Source: Micromonospora_H sonneratiae (lineage in GTDB: Bacteria; Actinomycetota; Actinomycetes; Mycobacteriales; Micromonosporaceae). Taken from it: a DNA stretch of 64,000 nucleotides. Made by a program: the position numbers and the translations under genes. Below the pieces are notes generated by a model. That model had not been told where the DNA came from and made no database searches. It worked only from the letters and a program-made list of their open reading frames with translations. This document shows, in pieces, positions 20,227 to 30,700 of this stretch; position 1 is the stretch's first letter, and each line of letters starts with the position of its first letter. The stretch is from positions 423,570 to 487,569 of the forward strand of contig NZ_JBHTMP010000001.1 of assembly GCF_042679305.1 (NCBI RefSeq), given 5' to 3'.

Positions 20227-20628
20227 ATGGCCGTCATGAGCACTGATACGACGCCGAGCCGGCTCACCGTCTGGGCGGGCCACACCATGATCCTCATCGC
20301 CGTGCTGCACACCGCCATGTTCGCCTGGCTCGCCCCATGGGCCAGTTGGCTCGCCGGAGACCTCCGCGACCGGTCCGACGGCAACGACTCGATGGTGACG
20401 TTCTGGGCGCTGCCCGGCGGATTCGTCGTGGTGTTGGTGCTGCTGGGACTGCTGGTGTCCCGGGTGGGAAGGCAGGGGCAGCAGGTCCCGGGGTATGTCG
20501 GCTGGGCGCTGCTCGGCTGGGCGGCCCTGGCCATCTTCCTGATCGGACCGAGCGGATTCCTCGGTGCGCTCATTCCCGCGGGGCTGCTGATCGCGGCCAA
20601 CCTCACCACCGCAAGGACCGCTCACTGA
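20227..20628 (+). CDS. DUF6463-like small membrane protein
   Basis: A 133-residue protein with four predicted membrane helices, at about residues 14-35, 58-80, 88-108 and 110-127, separated by short loops. The first long loop contains WLAPWASWLAGDL, and the layout matches small actinobacterial membrane proteins of the DUF6463 group as I remember them. No ribosome site is clear; ATG 20227 and ATG 20236 (MSTDTTPSRL) are both possible starts. Function unknown. Confidence 0.7.
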   Translation: MAVMSTDTTPSRLTVWAGHTMILIAVLHTAMFAWLAPWASWLAGDLRDRSDGNDSMVTFWALPGGFVVVLVLLGLLVSRVGRQGQQVPGYVGWALLGWAALAIFLIGPSGFLGALIPAGLLIAANLTTARTAH

Positions 20629-20733
20629 ACACGACCGACGGACACGTTTCAAGGCCGGTACGTCGCGAGACAGGCATCGCAATGGACAGACATCTCTGCA
20701 TTCTGCCCACCGCTCTGGAAGTGCCGAGCCATG

Positions 20734-20784
20734 GTGCGAGCGCTGCTGTGGAAGGCTCGTGACCTGCCGCAGCAGCGCTCGCAC
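20734..20784. terminator. Long hairpin between converging genes
   Basis: A perfect 15-bp stem (arms 20734-20748 and 20770-20784) encloses a 21-base loop. It lies in the 295-base gap between the converging membrane-protein and small secreted-protein genes and most likely terminates both transcripts. The large loop is unusual for a terminator. Confidence 0.5.
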
Positions 20785-20923
20785 GGTTGACGCCGGTACC
20801 ACGCTCCCAGCACATCACGTCAGCATCATGCCGGCGGGCGGCCCACAGGATGCTGGATTGGCCGGCCAGCATTCGATCAGCGACGGCTCGACCGCCGGGT
20901 TCAGCGAGCTGAACCGGGGTGGC

Positions 20924-21280
20924 TCAGCCCCTCTGCACTCCGGAGGCAGCAACAACCTCCGCCCGTGTACTGCTACGGATACAGGTCACGGAGGAAAACT
21001 TGTTGATGCCCACCCATTGACCATACCGATAGACGTAGGTATTCGTCGGAAGGTTCAAACACTTCGCCCAGGTCCGGTAGGTGCCGGTGCCTGACGTGCA
21101 TTTCCAGGCCGTGAAATTGTTCGGGAAAGTGATCCCCGAACAGTTGGTTGGCAGAGCGTGGGCCGGCGTGGCGACCAGGGCCACGGATCCCAGGGTCACT
21201 CCCATCGTCATAGCCACGCTGACCGCGACCTTCTTCGCAGCCGTTCCGAGCCTCCCGCTTCCGGTTCTCTTCGACGTCAT
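20924..21280 (-). CDS. Small secreted four-cysteine protein
   Basis: A 118-residue exported protein. ATG 21280 follows AAGGGGA with a short spacer; the frame is open to 21469 without support. A strong Sec signal (basic start, VAVSVAMTMGVTLGSVALVA, TPAHA) is followed by a mature part of about 76 residues with four cysteines, in TNCSG, WKCTS, KCLNL and TCIRS, probably two disulfides. Mature residues are Thr, Asn, Tyr and Trp rich. I do not recognise the family; a small secreted effector, inhibitor or spore-surface protein are possibilities only. Confidence 0.75.
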   Translation of the reverse strand: MTSKRTGSGRLGTAAKKVAVSVAMTMGVTLGSVALVATPAHALPTNCSGITFPNNFTAWKCTSGTGTYRTWAKCLNLPTNTYVYRYGQWVGINKFSSVTCIRSSTRAEVVAASGVQRG

Positions 21281-21765
21281 CGTCGTCCCCTTCCGAATCC
21301 GGCCGACCAGGTGAGCATATTTCCCACCCGTGGGCATGACCTTAGGAGACGAATTGGTCGCCTGCATGTCGTCATTTGTGTGACGTGCAGGCAGTGGCGC
21401 GGAGCCATCCCGGCGGGGATAGACCGGGCCGACGGGGCCAAGACAAACCGCCCCCGTAGGCACGTCCACCGGTCGGCCGGCGTCCTCCCCTGGGTACCAG
21501 CGCCCGTTCGCCGGCCACCTGCATCGGTGACAGCCAGTTCACCCGGGACCCGCGGAAGCGGCGCCGGTTGCCGATTGCCGATTGCCGGTTGCCGGTTGCC
21601 GGTTGCCGGTTGCCGGCAGTTCAGCTGTACGCGGGCAGCGGTTGAACACCGATGTGGATAACAAGTTCATATAGCTGGCGATCACCGCGTTGCATCGCGA
21701 TATGCATCTGTCGGCATCGCGAGCCGCGGTGCGGGAGAACGACTTGTGTGCCACGGAGGTTTGCG
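21281..21765. other. Intergenic region upstream of the RHS toxin gene
   Basis: A 485-base gap between divergent genes, holding promoters for both. It contains a heptamer tandem repeat (21564-21616), the interrupted palindrome TGCAT-N6-ATGCA at 21691-21706 and a direct repeat GCATCGCGA at 21692-21700 and 21714-21722. No gene is apparent. Confidence 0.55.
21564..21616. repeat. Tandem heptamer repeat
   Basis: Seven consecutive seven-base units, CCGGTTG five times and CCGATTG twice (units two and three), followed by a partial unit CCGG. It lies 150 bases before the RHS toxin start, outside any supported gene. Confidence 0.9.
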
Positions 21766-24700
21766 ATGCATGACAGCGAACTGAGCGCATCGGGTAACCA
21801 GACCTCGGATCTGCTACGCAGCCTGCGGCCACCGCGACGGTCACCGCGTCCGCTGTTGGCTACCGCACTGGCAGCAACGCTGGCGTTCATCGTCGCGACG
21901 TCCGGAGTGGAAGGTCTGCCGAAGCCGCCGAACACGAGCCCGGCCACGTCGGCCGGAACGTCCCGGGGCGGCGACGGTGCCAGCGGGGCGAACACGGCCG
22001 CGCCGCGACAGCGGTGGGATGGCGCACCGGGCGACGGCAGTACTTCGAACCAGCGTGTGAACACGACGATCCCCGCCTCCCAACGGTCGCGCTATCCGCA
22101 GCACTCGCTGCCACAGCAGCCGACCGTTCCGGCCAACACCGCTTCCCAACAGCAGCCACCGGCGGCGCGGCTGCGCGGTTACCAGCCGACCAGTAGCCAG
22201 GAGTTGACTCAACAGCGCGATGCCCATCGACAGGTCTACGCCAACGCCGACGGCACCCAGACCACCGTCTTCTCCACCGCACCGATCAACTACCGGACCG
22301 CCAGCGGCGGCTGGGCACCGATCGACCCGAGGCTGACCGCCGACCCCACTTCCGGCTGGCGCAACACGGCCGACGCAATGCAGGTCCGGCTCGCCGCACG
22401 GGCCGACGCCCCGGCCCTGGCGCACTTCGCCATCGCCGACGGTCAGGCCGTGTCGTACGCGTTGGCCGGCGCTGCGCCGGTACCGGGACGGGCCGATGGC
22501 GCGCTGGTCACCTACCGTGGCGTGCTGCCCGACGTGGACCTCGAGTTGGAGTCGCGCCCCGGGGCGCTGAAGGAGACGCTGGTACTGCGCTCCGCCGACG
22601 TGCCGAGAACGTACGACTTCCCACTACGCCTCGAAGGGCTCACTGCGGCGGTGCGCGACAACACGGTGGTGCTGACCGACGCCACCGGCACGGTGCGGGC
22701 CGTCTTCCCACCGGGCTACGTTGTCGACGCCGCACCCGTTCCGGCGACCTCGACGGCTGTCACCTACCAGTTGCTTGCTGTCGGCGGTAGGCCGACACTG
22801 CGGGTGTCCGTGGACGACAGGTGGCTGCGTGATCCGGCCCGCGTCTACCCGGTGCGCCTGGATCCGACGGTTCAACTGCCGGTCGACAACGGCGCGGCCG
22901 ACTCGGCCATGTACGTACACGGCTCCGGTTCCGCCTCGGGCGGCAGCGAGTTGCGGGTCGGTACGGTGGACGGCGCCAACGCCGCGTCGTACCTCAGGTT
23001 CGGTGGCCTGGTGGATCGGCTGCGCTACCACACCATCTACGGCGCGCAACTGCAGGTGGTCAACTACGACTCCGACTCCTGTCGACCACGGGAGGTGACC
23101 GTACACCCGGTGACGGCTGCCTGGTCGGCCGGCACCGGCTACTCCTACCCCGGCCCGGCCGTCGGCGCGGCACTGGCCAGCAAGTCGTTCGCGTACGGCT
23201 ACGTCGAGTTCGGTGCGGACCGATCGGCCTGCCCGACCGCTGCCGAGGCACTCGACCTGGGCGCTGCCGGAGCCACCCTGGTGCAGCGGTGGGTCAACGG
23301 GGAGCAGGCCAACCATGGTCTGTCGCTGCGGGCCTCGACCGATCCGCTCAGCGGCAAGCGGTTCACCGGTCCCGCGACGGCCAACCCGCCGAAGCTGTAC
23401 GTGACGCACAGCCCGTACAACGCGTCGTACCACATCCCGAAGCCGGTGCCCAACCCGCCGGTGCTGCAGAACCAGGACGGTCGGGTCGCCGTGACGGTGA
23501 CCAACCGCAGCGCCGAGGCATGGGCGGTGGGCAGCTACTACCTGGCCTACCGTGCCTACAACGCGCGGACCGGCGCGGCGGTCACCCAGCAGCGCGCGGC
23601 CAACCTGACCGCCCCGGTGGCCCGCGGCGCCAAGGTGACCCTCGACGCGACCATCAAGGCCCTGCCGCCGGGGCGGTACTTCCTGGACTTCACCATGGTG
23701 CGTACCGGCGGCGCGGTCTTCACCGACCACCAGGTACCACCCGCGCGGATGGTGCTGGAGGTCACCGACATCCCGCCGGTCGTGCAGGAGCTCTACCCGC
23801 CGAACGGCTACGCCGCGTCGACGCTGGCCCCGCAACTGTGGGCACGTGCGTTGGACATCGACGCGCCCCCGGGATCGTCGCTTTCCTACAAGTTCGAGGT
23901 GTGCGAGCAGACGGCCTCCGGCGGCACCACCGGGTGCTTCGACTCGGGCTTCCAGGCCAGGACCGCCTGGACCGTGCCGGCCGGCCGGTTGTACTGGAGC
24001 AGGACCTACCAGTGGCGGGTGATCGTCAAGGACGGTGGCAACGAGGTCTCTTCGCCGTCTTCGACGCTGCTCACCGCCGTACCGCAGCCGGAGATCACCT
24101 CGCGGATCGCAGGCGCTACGACGGCTGCGAACGACCGTGAGTTCGACGCCCAGACCGGCAACGTCTCCACCACCGCCATGGATGCCACGGTCACCACGGT
24201 CGGCCCCGAGCTGAACCTGGTCCGCACCTACAACAGCCTCGACCCGCGGCGCGACGGCGCGTTCGGTGCCGGCTGGTCGACCCGCTACGACATGCGGGTC
24301 GTCGCCGACGCGGACGGCTCCGGCAACATGCTGGTCACCTACCCGGACGGGCAGCAGGTGCGCTTCGGGAGGAACCCGGACGGCACCTTCGCCGCCCCGT
24401 CCGGCCGTACCGCGTCGCTGACCTGGAACGGCACCATCTGGACGCTGGTCGACAAGGCGCGGATGGCCTACCAGTTCTCCTCCACCGGCCGACTGACGAA
24501 GATCACGGATGCCGCGCACCGGTCGATCGTGCTCACCTACAGCACCACCGACGGGAAGCTGGCCCGGGCCCGCGTCGCCAACAGCCAGACCAACACCGCC
24601 GGCCGGTCGCTGACCTTCACCTGGTCCGGCGCGCAGGTGGCCAGCGTCGCCGCGGACGCGGTCAACGGCACCGCACCGACCTGGACCTACACCTACAGCG

Positions 24701-27700
24701 GTGACCTGCTCACCTCGGTCTGCGCCCCCGGTGGCGCGTGTACCCGGTACAGCTACGCGGCCGGCTCGCACTACCGCACCGGCGTGCTCGACGCCAAGCC
24801 GGAGTCGTACTGGCGGCTGGGCGAGGCGCAGGGTACCGCCGTCGGCAGCGAGGTCGCCGTCAACCTGGGCAAGGACGCCGGCACCTATGCGGGCGTGACC
24901 CTGGGCACGGCGGGTGCGCTGACCGGCACCGGCAACACCGCAGCAAGCTTCAACGGCACCTCCTCCGTGGTCGAGTTGCCCAAGGGCACGGTGAAGAAGT
25001 CACGCGACGGCGCGGTCGAACTCTGGTTCAAGGCCAGCATCACCGGCAGCGGCGGTCCGCTGCTCGGCTACCAGGACAAGACGCTCGGCGACGCATCCAC
25101 CACCGGGGTGCCGGTGCTGTACGTGGGCACCGACGGCCTGCTGCGTGGGCAGTTCGGTGGCCCCACGATCGCCCCGCTGACCTCGACCGCCGCCGTGAAC
25201 GACGGGCGCTGGCACCACGCGGTGCTGTCGGTGATGGGCGGGGTCCAGACGCTCTACCTCGACGGGGCCAGGGTGGCCGAGCGTACCGGCACGACGGTCG
25301 AGCACTCGCTGCTCACCTTCAACCAGCTCGGCGCGGCGTACGCGACCACACCGGCATCCTGGCCGGGCTGGGGTACGACGGCGCGTCGGTACTTCACCGG
25401 TGCGATCGACGAGGTGGCCGTCTACTCCCACCCGCTGGGCCAGGCAGCGGTCGCCGCGCACTACCAGTACGCCGCCGGCGCCAACCAGTTGACGACGGTG
25501 ACCCTGCCCAGTGGCAAGATCGCCGCGCAGTTCACGTACGACACCGCAGCCGACCGGGTCACCAGGCACACCGACCGGCACGGCGGGGCCTGGACCATCG
25601 GTGCCCCGCTGGTGTACGGCGGTGACACCGACCTGCGCCGCAGCGTGCAGGTGTTGGACCCGGCGAACCGGCCGCACCTGTACGAGTACGACGGGCTCAC
25701 CGGTCAGCTGCTGCGTTCGGGCACCCCGCTCGGCCTGGAGACCCGGGAAGAGGACCGGCCCGGGTCGCCCACGCCGACGCCGACGCCCACGCCGCCGACC
25801 GAGGTGTGCTCCGCCCCCGACCCGGGCGACCCGTCGTTCTGCACCGTCATCCCGGGTGATGCGGGCGGACCGGTGTTCGTCCGGCATCCGCTCGAGGGAA
25901 TGGCGATCCGCACGTTCGAGTACGACGATCGCGGCAACCAGACCGTGGTCACGAACGAGAACGGCGACGCCGTACGGATGACCCACGACCAGCGCGGGAA
26001 TGTGGTCTCGAAGCGGACCTGTCGCGCGGCCGGCGTCTGCCACACCAGCTACACGACCTATCCGGGAACCGTGACCGACCCGTTCGACCCGCGTAACGAC
26101 CTGCCGACCGAGTCACGGGACGGACGCTCGGCCAACGCCACCGACAACACCTACCGCACCACCTACACGTACACCTCGTTCGGTGAGCTGGCCACCCAGG
26201 TCAACCCGGACGGCAGCACGGTCAGCCACACCTACACCACCGGTGGTGAGGCAGCGTACGGCGGTGGCAACGTGCCGGCCGGCCTGTTGCTGACCACCAC
26301 CGACGCCCGCGGCAGGATCACGCGCTACGCCTACTACCAGAACGGCGACCTGTACCGGGTCACGCAACCGTCGGGGATGGTCACCAGCTACACCTACGAC
26401 GCGCTCGGCCGTGTGCTCACCACCACGGAAACGTCCGACGCCCACCCGACCGGTGTGGTCACCAGCCAGACCTACGACGCCTTGTCGCGGCCGGTCAGCA
26501 CCACCGAACCAGCCACCACGGACGCGGTGACCGGCCAGGCACACCAGAAGCACTCCACGACGACCTACGACGTGGACGGCAACGTGATCCGGATCGAGGT
26601 CGACGACGTACGCGGCGACGATGCCACCCGCACCACCTCGTGGGAGTACGACCAGCACAACCGGCCGGTCAAGGTCACGGATGCGGAGGGCAACGAGACC
26701 GTCAAGAACTACGACCGGTTCGGCAACGAGACCAGCGTCGTGGACGCCAACGGCAACCGGTACGACTACGCGTACACCGCGCGGAACACGTTGGCCGAGG
26801 TCCGGCTGCGCGCGTACACCGGGGACGAGGGCCCGACCACCGGCGACTACCTGGTGCTGCACACCTACACGTACGACTACGCCGGCCGGATGGTCAGCGA
26901 CACCGACGCGATGGGCCGACGGCTGGAGTACCAGTACTACGGCGACGACCAACTGCACCGCATTGTGCTGAAGAACTTCCGCAACCCGGACGGCAGCACG
27001 CGCGACTACGTGGTGGAGGAGAACACGTACGACGGGGCCGGTAACCGCACCCGGCAGGCCGCCGCCAACGGCACCGCGGTCACCCAGCAGACGTACACCC
27101 GGGCGGGCAACGTCGCCACCGTCGTGGTCAACCCGGGTGCCGCCGCACTGACCACGTCGTACACGTACGACGCGATGGGCAACGTGACCCGGATGACGCG
27201 TACCGGCCGGGCGTCGAACGTGCCGTGGACCCTGGCCACCACCCCGGAGCAGGTCGACTACGCCTACGACGACAGCGGCAACCCGGTCCGCCAGACGGTC
27301 GTCGCCGGCACGGTCAGCCGGGTCACCACCAGCACCTACGACCAGCGTGGGCTGCTGACCTCCGCCACCGACCCGCTCGGTCGGACGATTCGGTACGACT
27401 ACGACGAGTTGGGGCGCCAGATCAGGGTGACCGCCCCGCCGGTGGCCGCCGAGGAGAACGGTGGCGCGCCGACCACGGTCACGCCGACCACCGTCACCGG
27501 CTACAACACCTTCGACGAGACGGTGCACCTCGCCGACGCCCGGGGCAACGTCACCAGCTACACCTACAACCGGCTGGGTCGACAGGTCGGCCGTACGGCT
27601 CCGACGTACTGGCCGCCGGCTGGGCTGACCGCGCTGCAACCGAACACCACGACCCGCTACGACGCGGCGGGCAACGTGGTGGAGACCGTCGACGCGCGGG

Positions 27701-30700
27701 GCAACTCCACCCGCTACTCCTATGACCAGTTAGGCCGCCTGGTCAGCCGGGACGAGCCGACCGGTGTCGCGGACCGGGCGGTGACCCGGTACACCTACAC
27801 CCGTACCGGTCAGCTGCTGTCGACGACCAGCCCCACCGGCAGCCGGATCGAGGCGACCTACGACGACCTCGACCGGCAGGTGACCGCGACGGTGCTGGAG
27901 CGGTACCCGACCGCCCGTACGCTCACCACCCGGTACCGCTACGACGACGGTGGCAACGTCACGTCGGTCGTGTCGCCCAGCGGTGCCACCACCACCAACG
28001 TGTACGACACGTTCGGCCAGCTCACCCGGGTGACCGACCCCGCCGGGGTGGCCACCAGCTACGGCTACGACTACGCCGGCCGGCAGGTGCGCGTCAGCGA
28101 CGCGTTGGGCCGCACCGAGCGGATCGACTACGACCTGCTCGGGCTGATCACCGCCGAGTCGGATCTCGCGGCGGACGGCTCGGTCCTACGTACCCAGACC
28201 TACGGCTACGACGCGGCCGGCAACCTGACCTCGGCGGTCAGCCCCGGCGGTGTCACCACCAGCTACGAGTACGACACCCTCGGCCGCCTGGTCCGGCAGG
28301 TGGAGCCGGCCACCGCCAACTCCTCGATCACCACCAGCTTCGGTTACGACGTGGCCGGTAACCCCACCCGGTACACCGACGGCCGGGGCAACCGCACCAT
28401 CTCCACGTACAACAGCTGGGGGCTGCTGGAGTCGCAGATCGAGCCGGCCACCGCCGCGCACCCCAACGCGGCCGACCGTACCTGGACGGTGGCGTACAAC
28501 ATCGCCGGACAGCCGGCCAAGCTCACCTCGCCCGGTGGCGTGACCCGGCTCCGCAGCTACGACGCGGCGGGCCGGCTGACCGGCGAGACCGGCAGTGGCG
28601 CCGGCACCCCGGAGCGGACCCTCGGCTACGACCTGGCCGGCCGGCTGGTCCAGGCCACCGCACCGGTCGGCACCGACACGTACCGTTACGACGACCGGGG
28701 CAACCTGCTCAACGCCACCGGTCGGGCCGGCTCCGCCAGCTTCAGCTACGACGCCGACGGTCAGCTGACCAACCGGACCGACACCGCCGGCAGTTCGACC
28801 TACACGTACACCAAGCGGCGGCTGACCGCGATCCGCGACGGCATCACCGGCGTCACCCAGACCTACACCTACGACGCCGCCGGGCAGCCAACCAGCATCG
28901 ACTACGGCTCCGGTCGCACCCGTACCTTCGGCTACGACAACCTCGCGCGTCTCACCAGCGACGTCACCCGCAACTCGACCGGGCAGTCGGTCAGCTCCAT
29001 CAGCTACACCTACGACGTTGACGACAAGCTGGTCGGCAAGACCACGGCCGGAACGGCCGGGGCCGGTAACCACACCTACGCCTACGACCTGGCCGGGCGC
29101 CTGGTCTCGTGGTCGGGCCCGCAGGGGACGGTGGCGTACGCCTGGGACGCCTCCGGCAACCGGATCCGGGCCGGCGCGAAGACGGCCAGCTACGACGAGC
29201 GCAACCGCCTGCTGTCCGACTCGGACTACACCTACACCTACACCGCGCGGGGCACGCTCGCCTCACGGACCAGCTCCGGCCTGACCGAGCGGTACGCCTT
29301 CGACGCGTTCGACCGGCTCACCACCGCCGGCTCGGTGAGCTACACGTACGACGCGCTGAACCGGGTGGCGTCCCGGGGCACGGCCTCGTTCGGATACGCG
29401 GGTATGACCGACGACGTCGTCACCGACGGTACCGGCCGCTACTCCCGGGGGCCGACCGGTGAGGTCGTCGCCGTCGGCGAGGGCAACGAGCAACTGCTGG
29501 CCCTCACCGACGGGCACGGCGACGTGGTGGCGGGCATCGACCCCACCGACACGACGCTGGCCGAACTCGCCGACTCGAAGGCGTACGACCCCTTCGGCCA
29601 GGTCGTCGCCGCCGAGGGCGACACGGGTGACCTGGGCTTCCAGGGGGACTGGACCGACCCGACCACCGGCCAGGTCGACATGGGCGCACGCTGGTACGAG
29701 CCCGGCACCGGCACGTTCGTCTCCCGCGACACGGTCAACTACAGCACCGGCGACGCGATCCTGGCCAACCGGTACACCTACGCGGCGGGCGACCCGCTGG
29801 CGCACATCGATCCGGACGGGTACTGGCCGTCGTGCGGTTGGTGCAAGTCCGTGGTCAACAAGGTCAAGAAGACCGCCTCCAATGCCTGGTCCGGAGTGAA
29901 GAAGGTCGCCTCCAACGCCTGGAACGGAGTGAAGAAGGTCGCCTCCAACGCCTGGAACGGCTTGAAGGCGGGGGCGAGCTACGTCTGGTCCGGGGTGAAG
30001 CGGGTGGCCAGCTGGATCGGCTCCGGAATCAAGAAGGTGGCCACCGCGATCTCCAACGGCGCCAAGTGGCTCTACAACAAGGCCCGCACGGCCGTCACCT
30101 GGGTCGGTCAGAAGCTCAGGGCCGCAGGTGCCTGGGTGGCCGACAAGGCATCCCGCGCCTGGAAGACGGTGACCGGCGCTGTCTCGGCGGGCGTGAGCTG
30201 GGCCAGGCAGAAGGCTGAGCAGGCCCGGCAGGTGCTCCACGAGATGAAGCGGAAGGTCACCGAGACCGCGCGGCGGGCCATCGAGTACGTGGCCAAGCAC
30301 AACCCGATCAAGGCGGTGGCCGCCGCGCTGAAGCCGGTCGTGTCGACCATCAAGACGGTGGTGTCGGCCGCCGCACACATCCCGGCGGCAGTGGTCGCCA
30401 CCGTCCGGGACGTGGTCGCCGACACGGTCCAGGCGACGAAGGTCCTCTACCAGGCGGCCGTCCAGGCAGCCGGCGCGGTCGTCGAGGAGATCTCCAAGGC
30501 GACCGAGGCGGTGGTGGACTTCGCCAAGGCGGCGGCGCCGTACGTGAAGGACGCGCTGAGCCTCGCCGCCGAGGCGGTCGGCGTCACCGACCTGGTCGAC
30601 TGCGTGAGCAAGGGTGACCTGGAGGCCTGTGCCTGGACCGCGGCGACCGTCGCCGGTTTCGCCCTAGGTGGTGCCGGTGGTGGCGCGATCCGCGCGGCAC

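Noticed and set aside
21564..21616. CRISPR array
   Set aside because: Direct heptamers without spacers or cas genes; a simple tandem repeat.
22624..24771. A 715-codon minus-strand frame inside the first RHS gene
   Set aside because: Antisense shadow caused by third-position G/C bias; no domain, no ribosome site, and the opposite strand encodes recognised domains.
26113..27639. A 508-codon minus-strand frame inside the first RHS gene
   Set aside because: Low-complexity Gly/Val/Arg composition, antisense to YD repeats; a repeat-driven shadow.
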